From an uncultured bacterium (lineage in GTDB: Bacteria > Bacillota > Clostridia > Lachnospirales > Lachnospiraceae): a stretch of DNA of 64,000 nucleotides. The stretch spans positions 1 to 64,000 of the forward strand of contig CANSYK010000013.1 in NCBI GenBank assembly GCA_947651225.1, read 5' to 3'. The notes below the pieces were generated by a model. That model saw nothing but the letters and a program-made list of their open reading frames with translations, made no database searches and was not told the origin of the DNA. Positions 14,993-22,580 of the stretch are shown piece after piece. Both the position numbers and the translations under genes were made by a program. Within the stretch, counting starts at the first letter, position 1. Every line of letters begins with the position of its first letter.

Positions 14993-16730
14993 ACCCTGCA
15001 AACTGGCTCATATAAAGATTGGTATAAAATCCTTTCTTTGCCAACAGCTCGCTATGGCTGCCCTGCTCAATAATCTGTCCGTCTTTCATTACCAGAATAA
15101 TATCTGCACTCTGAATCGTGGACAGGCGGTGTGCCACAATAAAACTGGTTCTGCCTTCCATCAGCTTTTGGAAGGCACTCTGAATCTGCATCTCTGTACG
15201 GGTATCAATAGATGAGGTTGCCTCATCCAATATCAGAATAGATGGTTTGCAGAGAATCACACGTGCAATACAAAGAAGCTGCCGCTGTCCCTGGGAAAGA
15301 TTTTCTCCATTTTCTTTTACAATGGTGTCATATCCTTTTGGAAGACGTTTGATAAAGCTATGGGCATGGGAAAGCTTTGCCGCTTCCATCGCCTCTTCCC
15401 TTGTCGCACCTTTTCTTCCAAATAAAATATTTTCCAAAACGGTTCCATCTTTTAGCCAGGTTTCCTGAAGCACCATACCATACTGACTCCGAAGATTTTC
15501 TCTGGAAAGGCTGCGAATATCCTTTCCATCCATCTTAATTGCCCCTTTATCCACATCATAAAAGCGCATAATCAGATTGATAATTGTGGTTTTCCCACAG
15601 CCTGTCGGCCCAACAATTGCTACACGCTGTCCGGGCTTTACAGACAGGTTCAGGTTCTGAATCAATGGTTTATCAGGGACATAGGAAAAATCAACATGTT
15701 CTATTTCCATAGCGCCTGATGCATTTTCTATCTTTTCTTCTGCCATGCCGTTATTCGTTTCTTCTTGTTCTTCTATCAATTCAAATACTCTGCCTGCACA
15801 GGTAATTGCATTCTGCAATTCCGTTATCACGCCGGAAATTTCATTGAAAGGTTTCGTATATTGATTAGCATAGCTTAAAAAGCAGGAAAGTGTTCCGACA
15901 CTCAGTCTGCCATGAATGGCAAAAAATGCTCCTGAAATTCCAACGCCTGCATAGACCAGATTGTTGACAAAGCGGGTTGCCGGATTGGTAATAGAGGAAA
16001 AAAAGGTTGCACGCAGAGAATAACCTTCCAGACGCTTATTGACTTCATCAAAACGTTTCAACGCTTTCTTTTCATGCCCATATGCCTGCACCACCTGCTG
16101 ATTTCCAATCATTTCATCAATCAGCCCAGTCTGCTCTCCTCTGGCTTCTGATTGTTTCTGAAACATTACATGTGTTTTCTTTGCAATAAATGCCGCCACA
16201 AAGAAAGATAGCGGTGTTACCAGAACAACCACCAGAGTAATCCAAACATTCATACGAAGCATAAAAATAAGTGTTCCCAAAATTGTCAGAATTCCTGTAA
16301 ACGCCTGGGTAAATCCCATCAAAAGGCCATCGGCAAACTGGTCGACATCGGCAATGATCCTGCTGACCAAATCTCCGGACGAATGTACATCCAGATATTT
16401 TAATGGAAGCTTTTGCAGCTTATGAAAGGCATCCCGGCGGATATCACGCACCACCAGATAGGTAATCCTGTTATTTGCCACATTCATCAGCCATTGGGCA
16501 ATTCCTGTTATCATAATAATCACTGCCATTTTTACTAACAGTTCCTTTAATACCACAAAGTCCACCCTGCCTTCTTCTACCATCACATCTACGGCATACC
16601 CAGTCAGTATAGGAAGATACAGTGTAAATACAACACTTACAGCCGCACAGAGAAGCGAGCCAAGAATCAGCCACCAATAATGTCTGATATACAATAAAAT
16701 TTTCCGAATAGTCTCTTTCTGATTTTTCAT
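14991..16730 (-). CDS. Heterodimeric ABC exporter subunit with canonical ATPase site
   Basis: 579 residues: six membrane helices (about 15-310) fused to a nucleotide-binding domain (about 340-579). Walker A GPTGCGKTT is at 374-382, the signature reads LSQGQRQ, and Walker B LILDEATS keeps the catalytic Glu. With the upstream gene, 18 bases away, whose Walker B carries Asp instead of Glu, it forms an asymmetric heterodimer of the BmrCD/TM287-288 type. Such pumps export drugs, peptides or lipids. ATG 16730 is preceded by GGGGGAT. The two subunits are the last genes before a bidirectional terminator. The substrate is unknown. Confidence 0.92.
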   Translation of the reverse strand: MKNQKETIRKILLYIRHYWWLILGSLLCAAVSVVFTLYLPILTGYAVDVMVEEGRVDFVVLKELLVKMAVIIMITGIAQWLMNVANNRITYLVVRDIRRDAFHKLQKLPLKYLDVHSSGDLVSRIIADVDQFADGLLMGFTQAFTGILTILGTLIFMLRMNVWITLVVVLVTPLSFFVAAFIAKKTHVMFQKQSEARGEQTGLIDEMIGNQQVVQAYGHEKKALKRFDEVNKRLEGYSLRATFFSSITNPATRFVNNLVYAGVGISGAFFAIHGRLSVGTLSCFLSYANQYTKPFNEISGVITELQNAITCAGRVFELIEEQEETNNGMAEEKIENASGAMEIEHVDFSYVPDKPLIQNLNLSVKPGQRVAIVGPTGCGKTTIINLIMRFYDVDKGAIKMDGKDIRSLSRENLRSQYGMVLQETWLKDGTVLENILFGRKGATREEAMEAAKLSHAHSFIKRLPKGYDTIVKENGENLSQGQRQLLCIARVILCKPSILILDEATSSIDTRTEMQIQSAFQKLMEGRTSFIVAHRLSTIQSADIILVMKDGQIIEQGSHSELLAKKGFYTNLYMSQFAG

Positions 16731-16748
16731 TATTATCCCCCGCCTTTC

Positions 16749-18494
16749 TTAATTTTGAATACTCTTCTCATTTTCTTCCTGGTACTGGGACTGGTGAATC
16801 TCTCTATATACCTGACAGTTTTCTAATAATTCCTCATGTGTTCCCATACCAATTACTTTTCCATCTTCTAAAACAATAATTTTGTCTGCATGACGGATAG
16901 ACGAAGTGCGCTGTGATACCATGAAAACCGTAGGCGAATATGACAGACTTTTTAAACCGCCCCGAAGCTTTGCATCTGTCGCATAATCTAACGCTGAAGT
17001 GCTGTCATCAAAAATCAGGATTTCCGGTTTGCGAACCAGCGCCCTCGCAATGGTAAGACGCTGTCTCTGCCCTCCTGAAAGATTTCTGCCCCCTTGTTCT
17101 ACAAAAGACTGAATTCCATTCTCCTTCTTTTCCACAAATTCCAGAGACTGGGAAAGTTCCAATGCTTCCTGCAGCTCCTCCTCCGAGGCATTCTCATTGC
17201 CCCAGAGCAGATTTTCACGGATTGTTCCCTTAAATAAAACGGCTTTCTGCATTACAATTCCCACTTTATTTCGAAGCTCTTCCAAGTCATAAGAACGGAC
17301 ATCCTTTCCATCCACTTTTACAAATCCCTCTGTCACATCATAAAAGCGCGGAATCAGATGGACAAGCGTACTTTTGCCAGAGCCGGTTCCTCCGATAATT
17401 CCAATCGTCTGCCCTTTATCTGCTGTAAAGGTAATTTTTTCTACCGAAGGTTCCAATGCCCCCTGGTAACACATGGAAACATTCTCAAAGATTACCTGCC
17501 CCTTTATCCTGTTTTCCCTTCTATCTTCTTCCTGCCCTGCCATCTCCAGGGAAGAATGAATTTCCATCACACTCTCAATCCGGTTTGCACAGGCAAGCGC
17601 CTTATTGGATAATACAATAGTATTTGCTAATTTTACTAACTCTACTAAAATCTGGGACAGGTAATTAATCAGCGCAATAATCTGTCCCTGTGAAAGAGTA
17701 CCCGCATCAATTCTCACGCCGCCAATCCACAAAAGGGCGACAAGCGCCATATTAATCATAACATAAGTAACCGGATTGGTCAGAGCAGAAATTTTTCCAA
17801 CAAAAAGCTGCGCCTTTGCCAGAAAATCATTTTCTACACAAAACTCTTCCTCTTCTTCCTCTTCTCTGTGAAATGCACGAATCACACGGACGCCCGTCAG
17901 ATTTTCACGGGTACTTCCAAGCACCTTATCAAGCGCCCCCTGCACCCTTTTATACAATGGCATGCTAACAACCATAATGCCAAAAATTACCAGGGCAAGC
18001 AGCGGAATAACAACCACAAATACAAGCGCCGCCTTTATATCATAAAAAAAGGCACAAATCATTGCTCCAAATACAATAAACGGCGAGCGTAGAAACAGGC
18101 GGAGCGCCATATTTACTCCTGACTGCACCTGATTAATATCGCTTGTCATTCTTGTAATCAAGGTGGAAGTCCCAACCTGGTCAATTTCTGCAAATGACAA
18201 TGACTCAATATGTTCAAACAACGCATGGCGCAGCCTTGCCGCAAATCCCACTGCCGCTTTCGCCGCAAAATATTGCGCTGTAATCGAACACGTCAATCCG
18301 ACAATTGCCAGTAAAATCAAAATCCCACCATATCGGATAATATAATCCCTGTCCTGATTGGCAATTCCACAATCAATAATTGCGGCCGTTACCATCGGAA
18401 CTGTCAGATCAAACCCTGCTTCTAACAATTTAAAAAGCGGACCCAGGATACACTCCTTTTCATATCCTTTCATATAAACCAGTAATTTTTTCAT
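16749..18494 (-). CDS. Heterodimeric ABC exporter subunit with degenerate ATPase site
   Basis: 581 residues: six membrane helices (about 15-300), then a nucleotide-binding domain with Walker A GGTGSGKST, signature LSGGQRQR and Walker B LIFDDSTS. The catalytic Glu after Walker B is Asp, the usual mark of the non-hydrolysing site in heterodimeric exporters; its partner downstream retains Glu. The segment between membrane and ATPase domains holds an acidic run (EEEEEEEF) in the cytoplasmic loop near residue 215. It is the first gene of a two-gene operon. The upstream region 18495-18743 is shared with the divergent methyltransferase gene. Confidence 0.92.
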   Translation of the reverse strand: MKKLLVYMKGYEKECILGPLFKLLEAGFDLTVPMVTAAIIDCGIANQDRDYIIRYGGILILLAIVGLTCSITAQYFAAKAAVGFAARLRHALFEHIESLSFAEIDQVGTSTLITRMTSDINQVQSGVNMALRLFLRSPFIVFGAMICAFFYDIKAALVFVVVIPLLALVIFGIMVVSMPLYKRVQGALDKVLGSTRENLTGVRVIRAFHREEEEEEEFCVENDFLAKAQLFVGKISALTNPVTYVMINMALVALLWIGGVRIDAGTLSQGQIIALINYLSQILVELVKLANTIVLSNKALACANRIESVMEIHSSLEMAGQEEDRRENRIKGQVIFENVSMCYQGALEPSVEKITFTADKGQTIGIIGGTGSGKSTLVHLIPRFYDVTEGFVKVDGKDVRSYDLEELRNKVGIVMQKAVLFKGTIRENLLWGNENASEEELQEALELSQSLEFVEKKENGIQSFVEQGGRNLSGGQRQRLTIARALVRKPEILIFDDSTSALDYATDAKLRGGLKSLSYSPTVFMVSQRTSSIRHADKIIVLEDGKVIGMGTHEELLENCQVYREIHQSQYQEENEKSIQN

Positions 18495-18672
18495 AATTCC
18501 ATTTCCTACCTATCTTTTTCACCAAAATTCCGTTCATTACATCCGACTTCAAAAAATATACCCGAATCTTATGCGCCAGTCCAACCATTCCGGTTTTTTC
18601 CAAAATCGCTGCCGACAATAACGAACAATAACCATATTTTACCATACCTTGCCTATTTATGTATAATAGAAT

Positions 18673-18701
18673 TTGCCAACTGACGCATTTTTATTTATAA
18701 T
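18673..18701 (+). promoter_or_regulatory. Probable promoter of the RNA methyltransferase gene
   Basis: TTGCCA (18673-18678), 17-base spacer, TATAAT (18696-18701), about 43 bases before the chosen start. Confidence 0.65.
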
Positions 18702-18743
18702 AGTTGTTACAATTCACAATATATCATAGAAATGAGGTCACAT

Positions 18744-19910
18744 ATGAGCCAATATGAACTGATTGCCCCATGTCATTTCGGTCTGGAGGCAGTTTTAAAA
18801 AAAGAAATCCTGCGTCTGGGATACGAGATTGTAAAAGTGGAAGATGGAAAAATCACCTTTTCTGGAGACAGCGATGCCATCTGCCGCTCTAATATTTTTT
18901 TAAGGACAACAGAGCGTGTTCTGCTAAAAGCAGGAAGTTTCCGTGCAACAACTTTCGATGAACTGTTTGAGGGCACAAAAGCCATTCCCTGGGAGCAATA
19001 TATCCCAAAAAACGGAAAATTCTGGGTGACAAAAGCAACATCCATTAAAAGCAATCTGTTTAGTCCTTCTGATATTCAGTCAATTATGAAAAAAGCTATG
19101 GTAGAACGCATGAAGGAAAAGTACAAGGTAAACTGGTTTCCAGAAAATGGCGCCGACTATCCAGTACGTGTAACGATTATGAAGGACGAAGTTGTGATTG
19201 GATTAGATACCTCTGGCGATTCCCTTCATAAACGTGGCTACCGACAGGCGACCGTTAAAGCACCAATTACGGAAACCCTTGCCGCTGCCCTGATTTTACT
19301 GACACCCTGGAACCACAACCGAATTCTGGTTGACCCATTTTGCGGAAGCGGCACTTTCCCGATTGAAGCCGCAATGATTGGCTCCAATATTGCGCCTGGC
19401 ATGAACCGTTCTTTTACATCCGAAAACTGGACACATCTGATTCCAAAAAAGCAGTGGTATGACGCTGTAAATGAAGCAGAAGACGCTATTCTTCGGAACT
19501 GCGATATGGATATTCAGGGCTATGATATCAGCCATGATGCTATAAAAGCTGCTATAGAAAACGCAAGGAGAGCTGATGTGGAGAACCTCGTTCACTTCCA
19601 GCAGCGTCCAGTAAAAGATTTAAGCCATCGCAAAAAATATGGCTTTATTATTACAAATCCTCCTTATGGAGAACGATTGGACAGGCCAGAAGAAATGCCA
19701 GAACTCTACCGTGAAATCGGAGAAGCCTGGCGAAAGCTTGATGACTGGTCCATGTATCTGATTACTGCTTATGAAGATGCTCAGCGTTATATTGGAAAAA
19801 AGGCAGATAAAAACCGTAAGATTTATAATGGAATGATGAAAACATATTTCTATCAGTATATGGGCGCAAAACCACCTAAGAAAAAGGGTGGAAGCTCCCC
19901 TAACGCCTGA
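18744..19910 (+). CDS. THUMP-domain class I RNA methyltransferase (RlmL/YpsC type)
   Basis: 388 residues. An N-terminal ferredoxin-like/THUMP RNA-binding half (about 1-160; ELIAPCHFGLEAVLKKEI) precedes a Rossmann methyltransferase half. S-adenosylmethionine motif DPFCGSGTFPIEAAMI and the catalytic NPPYGERL motif are visible; the latter is typical of N2-guanine methyltransferases. The family methylates 23S rRNA guanine (G2445 in E. coli RlmL N-terminal half). ATG 18744 was chosen because GAGG lies just upstream, within a longer frame beginning 18732. The C-terminus is Lys/Pro/Gly rich. It is a single-gene unit with its own promoter, ended by a hairpin. Confidence 0.9.
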   Translation: MSQYELIAPCHFGLEAVLKKEILRLGYEIVKVEDGKITFSGDSDAICRSNIFLRTTERVLLKAGSFRATTFDELFEGTKAIPWEQYIPKNGKFWVTKATSIKSNLFSPSDIQSIMKKAMVERMKEKYKVNWFPENGADYPVRVTIMKDEVVIGLDTSGDSLHKRGYRQATVKAPITETLAAALILLTPWNHNRILVDPFCGSGTFPIEAAMIGSNIAPGMNRSFTSENWTHLIPKKQWYDAVNEAEDAILRNCDMDIQGYDISHDAIKAAIENARRADVENLVHFQQRPVKDLSHRKKYGFIITNPPYGERLDRPEEMPELYREIGEAWRKLDDWSMYLITAYEDAQRYIGKKADKNRKIYNGMMKTYFYQYMGAKPPKKKGGSSPNA

Positions 19911-19976
19911 AAGAACCATGACTAAAAAGAACGCAAAAACAGCGTTGTTTGCAATACAATTTCCTATCATATAAAA

Positions 19977-20021
19977 AAGGTGGAACACATGATATCTAAA
20001 AAATACATTGTATTCCACCTT
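19977..20021. terminator. Hairpin between convergent genes
   Basis: AAGGTGGAA (19977-19985) pairs with TTCCACCTT (20013-20021); the stem extends imperfectly inward. A smaller hairpin AACGC/GCGTT followed by GTTT lies before it (about 19930-19950). Confidence 0.6.
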
Positions 20022-20039
20022 CCATTACCCAATTAAAAC

Positions 20040-20073
20040 ATTACTATTTTCTAAAACAGCCATGAATAGTAAC
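20040..20073. repeat. Degenerate copy of repeat family B
   Basis: TTACTATT (20041-20048) and GCCATGAATAGTAAC (20059-20073) resemble the arms of the 37.5 kb element, with only a short loop. It lies between the convergent methyltransferase gene and the small gene after radA. Confidence 0.5.
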
Positions 20074-20099
20074 ATTAAAACACACTTCTGACGAAATTT

Positions 20100-20447
20100 T
20101 CATACATCAGACATTGCATATAAAAATTCTACGATTTGTTTAATATTATCCAATGTATCCCGCTGATAAACCGTTTCCTTCTCCAACTCATGGGATACAT
20201 TATTGACTAAAAATGCAGTGTCCAAGAGTTTCTCAAGCAAATTCTTAATCATTTCCAAAATGCATTCCCGATCTTGTTCAGAACAATCTTGCATCTCCTC
20301 TACACATTGCATAATTTCATCAATTCCATTTACCAGCTTATCTGTAATATTGATGGAATCCAACGACATCTGCTCTAAGGAACCAAGCGAATTCTCCATA
20401 CGTTCCAGTACGATTTCCGTTGTTTCCTCCGTTTTTCGTAATTCCAA
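20100..20447 (-). CDS. Small acidic coiled-coil protein downstream of radA
   Basis: Not recognised. 115 residues, almost wholly helical, with heptad-like Leu/Ile/Met spacing and many Glu/Asp (TEIVLERMENSLGSLEQM, LVNGIDEIMQCVEEM). Three cysteines fall in the middle (QCVEEMQDC, REC). The pattern recalls the signalling helices of chemoreceptor-like proteins but no known motif is certain. Its start codon abuts the radA stop, so it is probably co-transcribed and translationally coupled with radA. No membrane segment. A role in DNA repair, division or signalling would be speculation. Confidence 0.65.
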   Translation of the reverse strand: MELRKTEETTEIVLERMENSLGSLEQMSLDSINITDKLVNGIDEIMQCVEEMQDCSEQDRECILEMIKNLLEKLLDTAFLVNNVSHELEKETVYQRDTLDNIKQIVEFLYAMSDV

Positions 20448-21821
20448 TTACAACACCCCCAATACTTCATGCACCGTCTGAATGCCAATTAACTGCATCC
20501 CTTTCAATAATTCCTTTGGTATCTCAAGCTGCTTTTTATTTACCTCTGGCAAAATACACCTCTGGAATCCAAGTTTTGCAGCTTCCAGCACTCTTTGCTC
20601 TGCCATATTAACTGCGCGCACCTCACCAACCAGACCAACTTCTCCAAAACAAATCGTCTCGCTGTCCAATGCCTGATTGCGATAACTGGAAAGCAATGCC
20701 GCCACAATTCCCAAATCAAGCGCTGGCTCATTAATCCGCATGCCGCCAGCGACATTAATATAAGCATCGCAGTCTCCAAGGCGAAGACCCAGCCTTTTTT
20801 CAATTACTGCCATAAGCAGATTTACCCGGTTATAATCCGTACCTGCCGCTGTACGACGTGGCATATTAAAATTAGTATGGCAGACCAATGCCTGTACCTC
20901 AATTAATATTGGCCTTGTCCCTTCCATGGAACATGCCACTACAGAACCTGGTTCATTTTCCGGCTTTCCCTGCAGCATATATTCGGAAGGATTTACAACC
21001 TCAACCAGGCCACTTCCCCGCATTTCAAAAACACCAATTTCATTGGTAGAGCCAAAACGGTTTTTTACACCCCTTAAAAAACGATAAGACGCACTTCCAT
21101 CTCCTTCAAAATAAAGTACGGTATCTACCATATGCTCCAGCACACGTGGTCCTGCAACAACTCCCTCTTTTGTCACGTGGCCAACCACAAAAATCGAAAC
21201 TGCCATCTCTTTTGCAAGACGCATCAGAACACCCGTTGTTTCCCGAATTTGCCCGACACTTCCTGGTGCAGAACCAATCTCTTCCCGATACATCGTCTGA
21301 ATTGAATCAATAATCACAACATCTGGTTTCCATTCACTAATGGATTCTGATACAAAATCCAGATTGGTTTCACTTAAAAGCAAAAGCTCCTGCTCAAACG
21401 TACCAAGACGATCCGCCCGCATCTTAATCTGTTTTACCGATTCCTCCCCAGAAACATAAAGTACTTTCTTTCCAATCGCAACAAGCCTCTGACACATCTG
21501 TAAAAGAAGCGTTGACTTTCCGATTCCAGGATCGCCTCCTACAAGAACCAGAGAACCTGCTACAATTCCACCGCCCAGCACTCTGTCAAGTTCACCAATT
21601 CCCGTCAGAACTCTCTCCTCCTCCAAAACAGAGACTTCTGATAACTTTGTTGGCTTTTTTCTTTCCGTTCCTGCCTGCTCTTTTCTGGAAGTCGATTTTA
21701 GAATTGGCTCTTCTACAAAAGTATTCCATTCCTTACAGCCGGGACACTGTCCCAGCCATTTAGGACTTTCAAAACCACATTCTTTACAGAAAAAAGCTGT
21801 TTTATTTTTTCCTTTCGCCAT
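20448..21821 (-). CDS. radA: DNA repair protein RadA
   Basis: 457 residues, the usual RadA length. An N-terminal four-cysteine zinc finger (FCKECGFESPKWLGQCPGCK), a RecA-like ATPase core with Walker A GGDPGIGKST and Walker B VVIIDSIQT, the RadA-specific KNRFG motif (GVKNRFGSTNEIG), and a C-terminal Lon-like domain (GGMRINEPALDLGI) are all visible. RadA is a DnaB-like branch-migration helicase in recombination. It lies downstream of clpC and a 137-residue unknown gene. In many Firmicutes clpC-radA is followed by disA; here a small coiled-coil gene takes that place. ATG 21821 overlaps the preceding stop by one base. Confidence 0.97.
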   Translation of the reverse strand: MAKGKNKTAFFCKECGFESPKWLGQCPGCKEWNTFVEEPILKSTSRKEQAGTERKKPTKLSEVSVLEEERVLTGIGELDRVLGGGIVAGSLVLVGGDPGIGKSTLLLQMCQRLVAIGKKVLYVSGEESVKQIKMRADRLGTFEQELLLLSETNLDFVSESISEWKPDVVIIDSIQTMYREEIGSAPGSVGQIRETTGVLMRLAKEMAVSIFVVGHVTKEGVVAGPRVLEHMVDTVLYFEGDGSASYRFLRGVKNRFGSTNEIGVFEMRGSGLVEVVNPSEYMLQGKPENEPGSVVACSMEGTRPILIEVQALVCHTNFNMPRRTAAGTDYNRVNLLMAVIEKRLGLRLGDCDAYINVAGGMRINEPALDLGIVAALLSSYRNQALDSETICFGEVGLVGEVRAVNMAEQRVLEAAKLGFQRCILPEVNKKQLEIPKELLKGMQLIGIQTVHEVLGVL

Positions 21822-22234
21822 TACATCTTTACGACACGAATCCCGTAGGACTGCTCTTTATCGATTTCAATACTAAGTACAAGTTTGCCGCCAAGATTTG
21901 TCTTCATCCTTCCTGCATTTGTACCATCTACATAAACCTCATATTCCGTTTCTGGCTCAAGCTCTAAGGTAATAGAAGCGTCCTCCCAGCCCTCTACGGA
22001 AAACACGACCTCCTTTTCTGTCACCTTTAATCCGGCAACAACCGTCCCTGGCACCGATTCGTATACAAACAGTCCATTTTTTTCTAGTTTTGTAATTTCT
22101 TTAAAAGTTTTGACTTTGTAAAGATCCCCCTCAAATTCAAAGTCCGATAACTTCTGCTTCGTGTCAAATTCATAGTTGCCAAAACTTAATGTACCATCAC
22201 TTTCCTTACGAATTAATTCTTTTACTACTGCCAT
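21821..22234 (-). CDS. Conserved-looking protein of unknown function between clpC and radA
   Basis: Not recognised by function. 137 residues, acidic, no signal peptide or membrane segment. The N-terminal half contains GTLSFGNYEF and GDLYKVKTFKEITKLEKNG; the C-terminal half looks beta-sandwich-like (ELEPETEYEVYVDG, NLGGKLVLSIEI), as in carbohydrate- or ligand-binding folds. AGGAGGATAAGG precedes the ATG. It overlaps radA by one base (TAATG-type coupling), so it is expressed with radA. The 318 bases upstream are filled with repeat elements, which may separate it from clpC transcription. Confidence 0.75.
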   Translation of the reverse strand: MAVVKELIRKESDGTLSFGNYEFDTKQKLSDFEFEGDLYKVKTFKEITKLEKNGLFVYESVPGTVVAGLKVTEKEVVFSVEGWEDASITLELEPETEYEVYVDGTNAGRMKTNLGGKLVLSIEIDKEQSYGIRVVKM

Positions 22235-22552
22235 GAGCCTTATCCTCCTATGTTTTTCGATTTTCCGTTATTCTTTTGTTACTATTTACGGCTATTCTAA
22301 ACATCATGCGAAAAACCAGCCGTGAACAATAACATTCTTTTACAAAATGTCTTACATTTTGCTCCGTTTCGTAATATATGCATTATACCATATTTGCGTT
22401 CTGTTTTCCAGTATAACGTCTGCTAAAAACAATTCCGATTTCGCACGTAGTTATTCACTCTGTTATGTGAATAGTAACCTAACCGTACATATCTATAGAG
22501 GGCTGTGAACAATAATAACATCTCTGGAACTGCAAATAATTCATTTAATTTA
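22235..22552. other. Repeat-filled intergenic region upstream of the 137-aa gene
   Basis: No gene. It holds a compact family B element (22278-22333), a degenerate family B piece (22450-22478, with a right-arm-like GCTGTGAACAATAATAAC at 22502-22518) and most of a family A hairpin (22526-22563). The last reaches the clpC stop codon. Confidence 0.65.
22278..22333. repeat. Compact copy of repeat family B
   Basis: Arms GTTACTATTTACGGCT (22278-22293) and AGCCGTGAACAATAAC (22318-22333). The 24-base centre plus the next base is the exact reverse complement of a 25-base stretch inside the longer element at 37466-37552, showing that the two are the same element in opposite orientation. Confidence 0.8.
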
Positions 22553-22580
22553 TTAGCAGTTCCTAGAGCGTGTCTGGAAA
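22526..22580. repeat. Family A hairpin plus GAGCGTGT motif at the clpC 3' end
   Basis: GGAACTGC (22526-22533) pairs with GCAGTTCC (22556-22563) and is followed by TAGAGCGTGTCTGGAAAA. The clpC stop codon (22553-22555) and last residues (RSRNC) are encoded within the element, so insertion probably replaced the original gene end. Confidence 0.65.

Noticed and set aside
18911-18920. AGAGCGTGTT inside the RNA methyltransferase gene as another copy of the recurrent motif
   Set aside because: It encodes conserved residues (TERVLL) within the gene and lacks the following TGAAA, so it is a chance match.
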